Notes: generated by a model not told the origin, from the letters alone. A stretch of DNA of 64,000 nt from Ardenticatenaceae bacterium (GCA_030065875.1 JASJCR010000020.1:1-64000); one strand, 5' to 3'. Numbered from the stretch's first letter, positions 1-9,765 are shown. Program-made: numbers and translations.

Positions 1-1531
1 GGAGTTGATATACAGCAAACGATGGCGTGCCGGAAACAACGCGCGCGGGCACTTCAATTTGAGCTGCCTTGAGGAGCCGCGGATCAAGGGCGACATATTC
101 GGGCACATAAAGGGTCGAGGGTAACCCAGCCGGGAACACCAGCGCACCGGCCGCACCCGGACCGCTCTGAACCCAGCGAGCCAGCGGATCTCGCCCCAAA
201 TTTCTCCGCAGCGCGTCGTCGTCAATGGGGTCGACCCAGCTGTCAACGACCACAGCGGCCGCTGGTGGATTCTCTTCCATATCAAGCGCGATTTGACGCC
301 AAATCGAGCTGTATTTATCCGCAGTTTCCGGTGCCTTGGCCCAGGTTACAAAACCGGTTTGCCAGGCCCGGCCGCCATTTAGCACCACCAACAAGATGGC
401 AAAGCCAAACCAAATCCTCTTCGGGCTAAAGTAATCAATTTGGTTGCCGGGTATCCGGGCGATCAAATCTGCCAACCCCTCAACCGGCAGCAAAAAAGCC
501 AGCGGCAGCAAACCGATTAATCGAATGATCGATGGCGCCTGCGGTGCCAGCGCGCTGGGGAGCAGCCCCAGCAGCAGCCAAAAGATGGTCAATCGATGTC
601 GGCCGCTCTTTGTAAAGCCAACGATCGATAACCCGATCCCCCACAACAGCAGCAAACCGGTAAACCAATCAAACAGCGGTGTGCCGGCTACCGTGTAGGT
701 CCACCGCGGATCACCTGCGATAAAAAATCCACCAAGCGTCTGGGAGAAACTTTCCAAAATCGGAACCCACTCTCCGTGCCGCAAGGCATCCAGCGGGCCG
801 GATAGTTGCCCCACCCTTTCTTGTAAGGTGGGGTCGAGCCACAGGGTAATCTGCAGCGGCAGGTAAAGCAAAGCTGATAAAAAGGTCATCCGGCCGGTCG
901 TCGAGTTCAAAATGGTGACAGGGGCAAGCTTCCCCGTCTCTCGCCAGCGGATCAAGCCGTCAACCAGAAGCAAAAGCAGCGGCAGCAGCAGAAACACCCG
1001 GGCCGCGGTGTAGGTGTAAAACGACACCCCCAGCAGCGCTCCAGCCAACCAACCCCGCTTTGTTTCCCACGCCCAAACCGCGGCGGCTAAACACAGTGGG
1101 AGCATTATCGGCCGTAGTCCAATTCGGCTAAAAATGATCGGCCACCAGCTCACAGCAACTAAAATCCCGGTGAGAAGGGCCACCTGCCGGCCGCTGCGCA
1201 CCCGTGCCCATCTGATGATGATCGCCACCAGCAGCATCCCCACGACAACCGCTGGCAACCGGATAGACAGCAAATTGTCTCCCAGTAAGATTTGAAAGGG
1301 GACCGCAAAGTAATGGTAAAGCGGTTCGTGACCAAAACCCTCGCGAAAAAACAGGGCATGTTGACCGGCCCGAATATTCTCAACGATATCCGCATTCAAC
1401 ACCTCATCCTGGGAAAGACCGGGCGGCAGTTGAGCCAGCCGAAATAAACGCCCTACGGCTGACAGTAGCAAAATGGCCGTCGCCTGAAAAATAAATTGCG
1501 GATCTTTCCCTGTTTTGGCTGAGTTTCTCAT
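1..1531 (-). CDS. GT39/ArnT-like membrane glycosyltransferase (3' end outside window)
   Basis: About 510 codons read continuously on the minus strand from an ATG at 1531 to the window edge, with no stop, so the C-terminus is missing. The N-terminus (MRNSAKTGKDPQ...) is followed by a first membrane helix at about residues 13-30 and the GT-C type motif L-S-Q-D-E-V at 39-44. The D42-E43 pair matches the acidic catalytic position in the first extracytoplasmic loop of polyprenyl-phosphate-sugar-dependent transferases. Many further hydrophobic helices follow, then a soluble stretch after about residue 420. By family analogy it moves a sugar from a lipid carrier to an acceptor on the outer face of the membrane; donor and acceptor are unknown. 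It is divergent from the flippase-like gene that starts about 95 bp away. Confidence 0.8.
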   Translation of the reverse strand, partial: MRNSAKTGKDPQFIFQATAILLLSAVGRLFRLAQLPPGLSQDEVLNADIVENIRAGQHALFFREGFGHEPLYHYFAVPFQILLGDNLLSIRLPAVVVGMLLVAIIIRWARVRSGRQVALLTGILVAVSWWPIIFSRIGLRPIMLPLCLAAAVWAWETKRGWLAGALLGVSFYTYTAARVFLLLPLLLLLVDGLIRWRETGKLAPVTILNSTTGRMTFLSALLYLPLQITLWLDPTLQERVGQLSGPLDALRHGEWVPILESFSQTLGGFFIAGDPRWTYTVAGTPLFDWFTGLLLLWGIGLSIVGFTKSGRHRLTIFWLLLGLLPSALAPQAPSIIRLIGLLPLAFLLPVEGLADLIARIPGNQIDYFSPKRIWFGFAILLVVLNGGRAWQTGFVTWAKAPETADKYSSIWRQIALDMEENPPAAAVVVDSWVDPIDDDALRRNLGRDPLARWVQSGPGAAGALVFPAGLPSTLYVPEYVALDPRLLKAAQIEVPARVVSGTPSFAVYQL

Positions 1532-1625
1532 CGAGTTGAAGATTATAAATCGCTCTTTGCCTGAAGAAAAACGCGATTCATCTAAACCTCGTTTAACTGA
1601 CCTCTTTTTGCTAAACTCCGCCATC

Positions 1626-2591
1626 ATGAAACCACTTAAAAAATATGGGGGCGCATTTTTAAGGGTGGCAATCACCGTGATCGGGTTGGGATTTGCGGCT
1701 CAACAGATCAATTTTAATCAAATGGTTGACCTGCTGTCGCAGGCCAACTGGATATGGGTGTTTGCCGGATTCATGCTCGTCAATTTGAGCATGGTGGTGC
1801 GGGCCTATCGCTGGCAGCGGCTGCTTGTGGGGGCAGGTGCCCGGCAAATCCGCTTCATCCGCCTCATAGAGCTTTATTTTGTGGGCAATTTTTTTAACGC
1901 CTTTTTACCCAGCGGTTTTGGGGGTGATGTCGTCAGGGCGGTCGAGGTCACGAGAGAAATTCCGGCCGATGTGGCCACCGGCACGGTATTCCTCGATCGC
2001 TTATCCGGATTGATCGTCCTGTTTGTGATGGGATTAATCGCTTTGCCGTTTCGACCGGCCGGTTTTCCGGAATTTTTAACCCTCTCAATCACCGTGGTCA
2101 GCGTTGGGGGGCTGGTAGCCAGCTTCTTACTGCTCGACGGCCGGCTGGTTAGCTGGTTTTCCCGCCTGCCTCTGTCACAAAAATTACCGGCTCTCATTTC
2201 ACCGGCCGGAGACGGCCCTCTGGCCAAATTTCTGGCGGCCGTTTCCAGCTGCGGCTGGCCGGCGATCTGGCAGGCGATTGGCGTCTCCGCTATTTTTAGT
2301 TTGCTTCTGGTTGGCTGGTGGGTGATGGCCACTTACGCCTTAAACACCCCTATTTCGCTGGCTTATGGCTTGCTTGTCGTGCCGATTTTTGCCGTGGCTC
2401 TGCTGGTGCCTACCTTTGGGGGGCTGGGGGTGCGTGAGGTGATCGCCCCGATTTTGTTTGCCGGGGCGGGATTGAGTGATTCAGCGGCCGTCTCGACCTC
2501 GTTGATTGTCTTTTTAATGCTGCGCCTGTCCGGTTTGATCGGCGCTCCCATTTACCTCATTTCTATCTGGCGCAATCAGAAAAACACATAA
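1626..2591 (+). CDS. UPF0104/LPG-synthase-TM-type flippase-like membrane protein
   Basis: 321 residues with about eight hydrophobic helices. The pattern matches the YbhN/AglD/UPF0104 family (the membrane domain of lysylphosphatidylglycerol synthase): N-A-F-L-P-S-G-F-G-G-D at residues 91-101 and F-G-G-L-G-V-R-E near the C-terminus. Members are proposed to move lipids or lipid-linked sugars across the membrane, which fits the glycosyltransferase neighbours. An earlier in-frame ATG exists at 1515, but its 37 extra residues are polar and overlap the divergent gene. I chose the ATG at 1626, which begins MKPLKKYGG just before the first helix. No Shine-Dalgarno sequence is visible there, so the leader may be very short. 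Confidence 0.8.
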   Translation: MKPLKKYGGAFLRVAITVIGLGFAAQQINFNQMVDLLSQANWIWVFAGFMLVNLSMVVRAYRWQRLLVGAGARQIRFIRLIELYFVGNFFNAFLPSGFGGDVVRAVEVTREIPADVATGTVFLDRLSGLIVLFVMGLIALPFRPAGFPEFLTLSITVVSVGGLVASFLLLDGRLVSWFSRLPLSQKLPALISPAGDGPLAKFLAAVSSCGWPAIWQAIGVSAIFSLLLVGWWVMATYALNTPISLAYGLLVVPIFAVALLVPTFGGLGVREVIAPILFAGAGLSDSAAVSTSLIVFLMLRLSGLIGAPIYLISIWRNQKNT

Positions 2592-2660
2592 AGTTAGCCG
2601 CGGACGGCACGGGTTTTCCCGGAACCTGTCCTGGGCTCAGCCAAAGAATCAAAGAGATAA

Positions 2661-2680
2661 ATCTGTGGCCATCTGCGGAT
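2661..2680 (+). repeat. 10-bp periodic repeat, two units
   Basis: Two abutting decamers, ATCTGTGGCC and ATCTGCGGAT, of the same type as the longer three-unit copies at 39233-39262 and 43448-43477. The gap 2592-2721 otherwise shows no gene that I can support. Confidence 0.4.
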
Positions 2681-2721
2681 AAACCATTTTTGAAGAGAAT
2701 TTGTAAACCTCTTAATTCTCT

Positions 2722-2879
2722 AGGTTGTGTTGACATGTGGGATATTTTTTCACCCCCGCATTAAAATGCGGGGCTAAAGGGCTTGACCTGATGGGAATCC
2801 AGCCCTTTAGCCGTCGGTTTTAATCGACGGATATAAAAAATATCGCAAAATTGAGCATCCTATCGAATCAAATGTCAGC
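2722..2879. repeat. Dispersed cloverleaf-like repeat, copy 1
   Basis: A 158-bp element matching, in inverted orientation, the sequence at 62338-62488 from AGGTTGTGTTGA to AATCAAATGTCAGC. It can fold as an outer stem GATATTTTTT/AAAAAATATC enclosing three hairpins: CCCCGCATT/AATGCGGGG, GGCTAAAGGGCT/AGCCCTTTAGCC and CCGTCG/CGACGG. There is no coding capacity. It lies between two convergent genes (stops at 2591 and 2885), where it could also help terminate transcription. It looks like a small non-autonomous palindromic element; its mobilising enzyme is not in the window. Confidence 0.8.
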
Positions 2880-2884
2880 GAAAC

Positions 2885-4636
2885 CTAATCAATCCTCAAA
2901 AAAACAGGGGAAATAACCTGCTGATCGGCCAGCGCCGCCCCTTCCTCATCAACCGCCGTCCATCGATCACGCGTATCCGGCTGGTACAAACCAACGGCAA
3001 TCGAATAATCTCCTGATGGGAGATCAGCGGGTAACGTTAACCGATGGGTGTCGTTGATGACAAAATCTGCTGGCCAATTGGCAACCGGGTAGGTTCCCTG
3101 AACCGGTGGGGAATCACTTTGAGCCACTATTTGCCCAGATTGATCGCGCAGATGAACAAAAACCGTGGGATACGCGTCGACAGCCGAGATAAGCTGCCAC
3201 TGGATGTTAATCACTACCTCGTTTTCGGCTGGGTTATTTTTATTGATGATCACTTCGTGCAGACCCACCTCACCGGACATATTGGGATGGGTAAAGATAG
3301 AAATTGGGTCTGTTGTTAGAGGTGCGGAAAGCCAGTCACGAGCAGCAACGATCTGCGGCTGATGCCAAACGGCGGCCGGTGCCTGGTCTGGGACGTCGGC
3401 CGTTGTTACCAGCCGCAAGTTGATTGTTTGCCCGCCATACACACTTAAGTCAAGCTCAACCAGGGCGTGCTCATCGGCAGGCAAAGCAAGGGTTTCATAC
3501 AGCAGATCGTTCTGCGCAAACACCTGAAACGCGGTTTCTGTTCGCATCGCTTGAGGAGCAAAGCGAAACCGGCCGTTAAATGGGATCGCGAGATTGTAGC
3601 TGAGTTGTGATTGACCGGGCACCACAATACCGTTCGAGTTTGGGGCTGTCTGGGTTGTAAAGAATCGCTCTTCCGGCAGCCGGCCGGCGGTCCACAGTAT
3701 GGCTGAAAAATCCTCAACCAGGTGCTGCTCGTTGTCCAACGTTGGCTGGCTAAAAACAGCTTCGTTTTCGTTTTGCTCCGCGTTAAATTCCTGGACCGGA
3801 GGGAAAAGGTGCAGCCGGCCGCTGACCAGCTGCCACACCAGAACGGCCGTCAACAATACCGCCAGAACGCTCCACCCCGATCGGAAACGTCGCTCAGGTG
3901 TCATAGGCCAGGATAAAACGAGAACGGCAGCGGCCATCAACCCCGTCAGGAGCAGCAGCACCGGGAAAGAGGCCCCCTTAAAAAATAACGGTTTGTACTG
4001 CTGGATTCGAAGAAGAAAGGGGGTTGGCAGCCATTGGGCCAGCTGCGCATCAACCCACCAGCGGCCAATCCAACCGCGGCTGTACGTGTAAAGCGCCAAA
4101 TTCCCCGGACGCTGATACTCATTCAGGCGCATCGATGCCCCCAGTCGATCTCCACCAACCGTTTGCACCAGCAGCGGGTCATCGGCCGTGGCCTCAGGGG
4201 CCATGACGGTGAAGGTATAAGTAGCGCCTTTGGGGTCATCTGCGGTTGGAAATGCAAAATAATGATATCGATCTCCAGCCAACTCTCCCGAGGTAACATG
4301 CAAATAGCGGTGATTGTCCTGATCCGTCAGCCAAATTTGAGCGTTGTTAACCCGGCCGCCGAGCCAGATTTTTATCATCCCGAAGCGGCCGGATCCACTC
4401 TTAAACGTTTGGCTCGCCTGATTTTGGCCGTACAACGCTAGCGGTGCCGGAGGGGGCACCCCAGGCGCAGCTTGAATTTGGGTCCATGGGCGATGAAACG
4501 CGTAATGGGAGTCGTAAAACATCGGCACCTGAACCTGAGGTCCAACCCCTGTGCTGCGCCACCAGCTGAAATTTAACCCCAGGAAGGTTAATCCCAACAC
4601 CATTAAAAACAGGTTACGAGCGGTCAGCCATTTCAT
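2885..4636 (-). CDS. Membrane-anchored protein with C-terminal beta module, glycan island
   Basis: 583 residues; I do not recognise a named family. Hydrophobic helices are visible at about 7-24, 223-243 and 255-272. The stretch 25-215 and everything after 280 look extracytoplasmic and beta-rich. Residues from about 480 to the end contain T-V-F-V-H-L-R-D-Q-S-G-Q-I-V-A-Q-S-D followed by a G-D-Y-S-I-A-V-G-L-Y segment. The same module recurs at the C-termini of the proteins at 9741-11906 and 14305-16683. The stop of the preceding glycosyltransferase-like gene (4639) is 2 bp upstream, so both are co-transcribed. A role in surface glycan assembly is inferred from context only. Confidence 0.7.
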   Translation of the reverse strand: MKWLTARNLFLMVLGLTFLGLNFSWWRSTGVGPQVQVPMFYDSHYAFHRPWTQIQAAPGVPPPAPLALYGQNQASQTFKSGSGRFGMIKIWLGGRVNNAQIWLTDQDNHRYLHVTSGELAGDRYHYFAFPTADDPKGATYTFTVMAPEATADDPLLVQTVGGDRLGASMRLNEYQRPGNLALYTYSRGWIGRWWVDAQLAQWLPTPFLLRIQQYKPLFFKGASFPVLLLLTGLMAAAVLVLSWPMTPERRFRSGWSVLAVLLTAVLVWQLVSGRLHLFPPVQEFNAEQNENEAVFSQPTLDNEQHLVEDFSAILWTAGRLPEERFFTTQTAPNSNGIVVPGQSQLSYNLAIPFNGRFRFAPQAMRTETAFQVFAQNDLLYETLALPADEHALVELDLSVYGGQTINLRLVTTADVPDQAPAAVWHQPQIVAARDWLSAPLTTDPISIFTHPNMSGEVGLHEVIINKNNPAENEVVINIQWQLISAVDAYPTVFVHLRDQSGQIVAQSDSPPVQGTYPVANWPADFVINDTHRLTLPADLPSGDYSIAVGLYQPDTRDRWTAVDEEGAALADQQVISPVFLRID

Positions 4637-4638
4637 CT

Positions 4639-6081
4639 TTATAAATAATATCGCGGCAAAATAAACGCCAGCAGGCTGGCAAAGTTAAAGATAACAATGC
4701 CGATCCGCAGTACGTGATGGGTCAATAAATGCCAACGTTTTGGGATCAAAAAAAGAAGGCCGATCACAAAAAATGACAACATGGGAACCACAGTTCCTAA
4801 CCAGTAACGCCCCTGCATACCGCGGCCGACCCCAAAATCCCACCAAAACGTTAAGTCATAAATTTGGAGCATGATTACCGGTACAGCAATGGTCAGAGCC
4901 AAAAATCCCCAACTGATTAGCTGATCAGCGGCGATCGGCTTGCGAAAATGGTTTAACAGCCGGTAAAGACACCCCACAATCGCCAAAACCGTCAACAAAC
5001 GAAGAAGATGATAAACCCACGGCTGGACAGGTGTATCGAGCCAGCCAAAATGAGCCCACCAGGTAGCAAACATCCCACCCCATATCGATCCATAATAATC
5101 AACGGTGTGATCCCAGATGCCGTAATCGTAAAGGGGGTTATTGATGATACGATGTCCCTTTAAAATTGGATTAAAATAAAAAAGATCTTGATTTAGACGC
5201 CAGCTTCGCTGCATCCACCAAATCAATGGCGGAATAATGATGGCGTTCATGAGCACGGCCGCTTTAAAAATTGCCGGCCGCCGGGCAGGGCTCCGCCAAT
5301 AATCATAAAAAATAACCAGGGCCACCAGCGGCGCAAAGCCGTTGAGCGTGGGTTTGGTCAAAACCCCAATCGTGAAGACAACGCCGATCCATATGCTGTT
5401 GCCCCAGCTGAGCCCTTTTTGCAATACGTCTATCGTCAGCAAAATAAGCAGGCTGTAGCACAAAATAAGCAGGCCATCAACAGATACCACGGCGGTTATT
5501 TCGGTAATCATCGGGTGAAAAGCAACCAAAATCGGTATCGTCAGGCGCATTGCTTGATGAAAAGTATCATCCTCATTGGGAAACAGGCGACGGGTGATCA
5601 AATAAGCCACGATGACAATCGGTGAGCCGATCAAAACGGCCAGCAATCGCTGCACGTGGGCCCGGAACAGGAGGTCACCATCGCTCGACCACCAGTACAC
5701 GGGAGCAGCCATCACGTAGTACAGCGGGGTAGCGTGCATCAATTTGCCCACATCACCGCGTTCAAACGTGCGCCTCAGGTTCGGATCAAGGTCGGCAAAC
5801 GCAGCTTCGTTGGGTCCAATGGAGGAATTTGAAAAAGCTTGCCGCTGCTCTGGAGCGTACGGCACCCGGCCGACATCAGCCAGACCGCGAGACAAAGCAA
5901 CCTCATCCGGCAGCACCTCATCACCAACCCCCGGCAGCCGGCGAGTTTCCGCAATAAATTGAATCACCGCATAATGATCGTCCTCGTCCGGACCCTGCCA
6001 CAGGGGAAAGGCAGCACTCCACAACACCCCTTTGATGATCATGAGAATCATCAGAACGACAATGGTGATTTTTTCACGCAT
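4639..6081 (-). CDS. DUF2142/GT-C-type membrane glycosyltransferase
   Basis: 480 residues, hydrophobic throughout, with 10-12 predicted helices. Immediately after the first helix is P-L-W-Q-G-P-D-E-D-D-H-Y at residues 26-37. The P-D-E-x-x-H arrangement is the loop-1 signature of DUF2142 and related GT-C enzymes that use polyprenyl-phosphate sugars. Acceptor and donor cannot be read from sequence. It lies in a minus-strand operon after the GT2 synthase (6095-6874), which could make the lipid-linked sugar donor this enzyme would use. The 13-bp spacing supports one transcript. Confidence 0.75.
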   Translation of the reverse strand: MREKITIVVLMILMIIKGVLWSAAFPLWQGPDEDDHYAVIQFIAETRRLPGVGDEVLPDEVALSRGLADVGRVPYAPEQRQAFSNSSIGPNEAAFADLDPNLRRTFERGDVGKLMHATPLYYVMAAPVYWWSSDGDLLFRAHVQRLLAVLIGSPIVIVAYLITRRLFPNEDDTFHQAMRLTIPILVAFHPMITEITAVVSVDGLLILCYSLLILLTIDVLQKGLSWGNSIWIGVVFTIGVLTKPTLNGFAPLVALVIFYDYWRSPARRPAIFKAAVLMNAIIIPPLIWWMQRSWRLNQDLFYFNPILKGHRIINNPLYDYGIWDHTVDYYGSIWGGMFATWWAHFGWLDTPVQPWVYHLLRLLTVLAIVGCLYRLLNHFRKPIAADQLISWGFLALTIAVPVIMLQIYDLTFWWDFGVGRGMQGRYWLGTVVPMLSFFVIGLLFLIPKRWHLLTHHVLRIGIVIFNFASLLAFILPRYYL

Positions 6082-6094
6082 ATAGAGTGGAGCG

Positions 6095-6874
6095 TTAGGC
6101 TTCTTCTAACCGGCGAGGATGCTGTTTTTTGCGGGCCGGTTCAAATAAGCTTGATTTGACCACGCCCCAGCGGTGAAACAGATAGCGCATACCGGTCCAC
6201 AAGGTGCTCAACCCATAAATGGTGCTGGCGCTGAAGCTAATTGAGGATGCTTCATCAAAATATTTTGTCGAAACCGGAACTTCAGCAAATCCAAAGCCAA
6301 AATGATTGGTCTGGAAAATCATTTGCGTATCAAAAACGAAGTTGTTGGAGTTGCGCAAAAAAGGCACCGTTTCCAGCAAACGACGAGAATAAGCCCGATA
6401 ACCGGTATGGCACTCTGATAATTGGGTGCCCATGATCAGGTTTTCAGTCCCGGTCAGGAAGCGATTGGCAATGTATTTGTAGCGGGGCATCCCCCCAATT
6501 AATGCACTTTTTGGAGGCATAAAACGGGACCCGATCACAAAATCACCTTTTCCATCTAAAATGGCGTTAATCATGTCCGGAATAATTTTCGGATCGTATT
6601 GCCCATCAGGATGAAGCATGATGACGATATCTGCTCCCAGGCGTAGGGCCTCCATATAACATGTTTTTTGGTTGGCGCCATATCCGGCATTATGGGGGTG
6701 AACGATCGTTTCGATATCAAGTGTTCGGGCGATTAAAGCGGTATTGTCTACACTGCCATCGTCAACCAGGATTATCTGATCAACAAAATCAGACGGGATT
6801 GATCGATAGGTATCAACCAGAGTCTCGGCCGCGTTATAGGCAGGCATTACCACAATTACTTTCGCTTTTGACAT
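6095..6874 (-). CDS. GT2 polyprenyl/dolichyl-phosphate sugar synthase-like
   Basis: 259 residues, a soluble GT-A fold of the DPM1/DPMS type. V-V-M-P-A-Y-N-A-A at 8-16 binds the nucleotide, L-V-D-D-G-S-V-D-N-T lies at 36-45, and H-P-D-G-Q-Y-D-P at 88-95 holds the metal-binding acidic pair. G-S-R-F around residue 116 is also family-typical. Such enzymes transfer a hexose from a nucleotide sugar to polyprenyl phosphate at the inner membrane face. No C-terminal membrane helices are present, as in short DPMS forms. As first gene of the minus-strand set it could supply donor for the GT-C enzymes nearby. The sugar (mannose or glucose) cannot be told. Confidence 0.85.
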   Translation of the reverse strand: MSKAKVIVVMPAYNAAETLVDTYRSIPSDFVDQIILVDDGSVDNTALIARTLDIETIVHPHNAGYGANQKTCYMEALRLGADIVIMLHPDGQYDPKIIPDMINAILDGKGDFVIGSRFMPPKSALIGGMPRYKYIANRFLTGTENLIMGTQLSECHTGYRAYSRRLLETVPFLRNSNNFVFDTQMIFQTNHFGFGFAEVPVSTKYFDEASSISFSASTIYGLSTLWTGMRYLFHRWGVVKSSLFEPARKKQHPRRLEEA

Positions 6875-6960
6875 ATTTTTCCCGAGTTATTTCTGGCACC
6901 AGTGGAAATTAGATTAACCGGCACCCGGGCAATTATATCAACATTCAATGAATACGCAGC

Positions 6961-9765
6961 ATGATCCAGTCTAATCATAAGTTGTGGTCACAAAAGAAAC
7001 AAATCGGTATTATTCGATTGTTGATGGGAAATTATCGTTCAAAGTTAACCGTTCTTCCCTGGCTCTACCTCTTGCTGGCGGTCGTTACTGTTACCCTACT
7101 ATTTTTTGGTCAGGCGCTGTTGCCGGGCCGAGTCCTGCTCCCCACCGATCTGGTCACAAATCGTTGGCCTCCCTGGCAGCCGGCAAATGTTCCGGTTGAA
7201 GTCCACAACTTCATTCAGGCCGACACCATTAACTACGTTTACCCACTAAAGGTCTGGGCAGCTCAACAGGTGCAGCAAGGGATTTTCCCCCGCTGGAATC
7301 CTACAGTTCTGGGCGGTTACCCGTTAACTTACAATACGCAGGCCGGTCTTTTTTATCCCTTTACCTGGCTGTATTTTGTGTTTACGGGCAGCACGGCCGT
7401 CGATTTGGTGATTCTGGGCCAGCTCCTTTGCGGAGGGGTGGGGATGGCCCTCTACTTGCGACGCCTCAACTTAAGTTGGCCGGCGGTGTGCTTTGGGGTA
7501 CTGGTATTTCTTTTTAATTGGCATATGGTTGCCTGGCTTGAATGGCAGGTTGTTCACGCCGCTATCGTCTGGCTTCCCTGGCAGCTTTGGCTGGTTGAAC
7601 GCAGCGCCCAATCTTCATCTAATCAGGGTCGCAATCTGGTTTTGCTCGCTTTTTTCTTCGCCCTGCCCTGGCTTGGAGGGCACTGGAATTGGTCGATTTA
7701 TCTGAGCTTGACCTCAGCCCTCTATGCGGCCGTGCGCTGGGTTGACCCAAACGCCGGTCGACGTTTTTTTCATCTCGGCCAAAAACTTTTTCTCTCCTTT
7801 GGGATTGGCTCCATGTTAGCCGCCGTGCAGCTGCTGCCCGCCTTTCTCTATTTGAGTCAAACCCAGCGTCAGGGAGCCGTACCCTATCAGCAACTGATCA
7901 GCAACCACGCCCTGGGATCGCGGGGTGCCGCCTGGCTGATGCCCCATTTTTATGGCAGTTCACTGCACAGTAATTTTTGGATCATCGATTTAAGCGTTTC
8001 CAATGATGTGGAAACGGCCGTTTATGTTGGTCTTTTACCGATTTTTTTGGCCACCATAGCCATCGTTTTTCGCCGGGAACGAGCCGTGCGTTTTTTCGCC
8101 TTGTGGGGCGGTCTGGCGCTGCTTTGGACGCTGGGCACCCCCGCCTATCGTTTACTTCACTGGCTTCCGGTTTTTAACGGCCTCTACCCCGGCCGTGCCG
8201 CCATCGTCGTCGTGATCGCCCTGACCATTCTGGGGGCTTTTGGGGTGGATTGGCTGGTGCAAAAGCGAGAATATCAATCTTCAAAATTCACCTGGACAGT
8301 CGGGGGCACATTTGTGGCCGCTCTCCTGATCATCGGCGGCTTTTCCCTAATTTATCAGGAGCAAGTGTCTCAACACTGGGGCTTCATCCGCTGGCAGTAT
8401 CTGCATTTTTTGGCCGCTTTGCTGCTCAGTGCCGGTTTGCTGTGGTGGTGGGGAACACGGGGATCTAACCGCCGGGTGACAATGGCGGTTATCATGCTTC
8501 TGGTGGCTGATTTATGGCTGGTAGGCCAGGAATTTAACACCATCGGCCATACGGCCGAAATTTTCCCTCCAACGGAAACCGGCCGCTTTCTTCAGGAAGC
8601 GCAAAAAGAAGCGCCCAATCGCATCGTCACCGTGCCCAATGGCACCGCATACTTCCCCAATACGTCGCAAGTTGATCAGCTGCACAACATCAGCGGCTAC
8701 GAACCTGGAATCACCCGCCGCGTGATTAACTACTTAAACACCGCAGAAGGTGGAAATGTTCTTTACTTTGATCGCTTTGCCATGCCGGACAAAGGGGTAG
8801 AATCTCCTTTGCTCGATGCGGCTAACGTCAAATATATCGTCACGATCGCCGATAAATGGCTTCCTGAACCTCTCATTGCGGATCAAGAACCACCTGGCAC
8901 AAAAACCTTCACCCTACCTCAACAGTGGGCCATTTCCATGCCCGAAGCCGGTCTGCAAAAGGTGGATATCTGGCTGGAACCGGCCGCCGGCGATCAGGAA
9001 TTACCAGCAGCGGGTACGGTCACGGTTCGGGTTCTATCGGCCGATCAAACATATGAGTTTGCCAACGCCAGCCAATCGTTGGCAGAAGTTGAAGCAGCGG
9101 GCTGGCTCTCGTTTTTCTTTTCCCCTTTTCCTTCAGAATGGGGGCGAGAATTTGTTCTGGTGGTGGAAAGTGATGCGGCCAATTTAACCCTTCTGGGAGG
9201 GGAACGGCCCGCGTTTACCGCCTATTATTTGCCCCGTCCTCCGCTGGCCCACGAAGCCGGGAAAACGAAGGTTTATCTTAACGAAGATGTCTTACCACGG
9301 GCTTATGTGGTGCCCCAGGTTACATTTTCAAGCGGTGAGTCAGAAACTTTAAACCTTTTGCTGGCCAATCAAAACCTATTAGACCGCTGGGCGGTCGTTG
9401 AAAACACCGCTGGAGATCCCGTTTTGCTAACGACCGAAAGCAATGAACCTCCGTTTGCGGAGGAAATTGTTTCCATCGAGCGATACGGCATAAACGAGGT
9501 GATCATCACGGCCGAACTCGAACGGCCGGGCTTGCTAGTTTTGGCCGACACTTATCACGAAGGCTGGCGCGCCCGGATAAATGGGGAATCAACTAAAATT
9601 TACCGCACAAATTCGATCTTTCGCGGGGTTTTTCTTCCGGCCGGCAGCCATGAGATTCACTTCTCGTTTTGGCCTCTTGATTTTATGATCGGTGGGACCG
9701 TCAGTGGGATAGCTTTGCTGTTCTGTATAGGATTGTTTTTATGGCCGGCAACCAAGAAAAAATAG
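6961..9765 (+). CDS. YfhO-family multi-membrane protein
   Basis: 934 residues. The N-terminal part has about a dozen helices and the loop-1 stretch L-P-T-D-L-V-T-N-R-W-P-P-W, followed by P-R-W-N-P-T-V-L-G-G-Y-P, typical of the YfhO family (GT-C fold, implicated in glycosylation of cell-wall polymers in Firmicutes). The C-terminal extracytoplasmic region ends in G-W-R-A-R-I-N-G and L-P-A-G-S-H-E-I, also a YfhO hallmark, and then a last helix. The first ATG (6961) is used; an alternative ATG at 7024 sits directly before the first helix and neither has a clear ribosome site. The 3' end overlaps the next gene by 25 bp, so the two are probably translated together. Confidence 0.8.
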   Translation: MIQSNHKLWSQKKQIGIIRLLMGNYRSKLTVLPWLYLLLAVVTVTLLFFGQALLPGRVLLPTDLVTNRWPPWQPANVPVEVHNFIQADTINYVYPLKVWAAQQVQQGIFPRWNPTVLGGYPLTYNTQAGLFYPFTWLYFVFTGSTAVDLVILGQLLCGGVGMALYLRRLNLSWPAVCFGVLVFLFNWHMVAWLEWQVVHAAIVWLPWQLWLVERSAQSSSNQGRNLVLLAFFFALPWLGGHWNWSIYLSLTSALYAAVRWVDPNAGRRFFHLGQKLFLSFGIGSMLAAVQLLPAFLYLSQTQRQGAVPYQQLISNHALGSRGAAWLMPHFYGSSLHSNFWIIDLSVSNDVETAVYVGLLPIFLATIAIVFRRERAVRFFALWGGLALLWTLGTPAYRLLHWLPVFNGLYPGRAAIVVVIALTILGAFGVDWLVQKREYQSSKFTWTVGGTFVAALLIIGGFSLIYQEQVSQHWGFIRWQYLHFLAALLLSAGLLWWWGTRGSNRRVTMAVIMLLVADLWLVGQEFNTIGHTAEIFPPTETGRFLQEAQKEAPNRIVTVPNGTAYFPNTSQVDQLHNISGYEPGITRRVINYLNTAEGGNVLYFDRFAMPDKGVESPLLDAANVKYIVTIADKWLPEPLIADQEPPGTKTFTLPQQWAISMPEAGLQKVDIWLEPAAGDQELPAAGTVTVRVLSADQTYEFANASQSLAEVEAAGWLSFFFSPFPSEWGREFVLVVESDAANLTLLGGERPAFTAYYLPRPPLAHEAGKTKVYLNEDVLPRAYVVPQVTFSSGESETLNLLLANQNLLDRWAVVENTAGDPVLLTTESNEPPFAEEIVSIERYGINEVIITAELERPGLLVLADTYHEGWRARINGESTKIYRTNSIFRGVFLPAGSHEIHFSFWPLDFMIGGTVSGIALLFCIGLFLWPATKKK

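Noticed and set aside
1515..1625. Upstream start for the flippase-like protein
   Set aside because: The 37 extra residues are polar, unlike the family, and overlap the divergent glycosyltransferase start; the ATG at 1626 sits directly before the first helix.
3699..4091. Plus-strand frame of 130 codons
   Set aside because: It is antisense to a well-supported membrane-protein gene and has no ribosome site or recognisable sequence.
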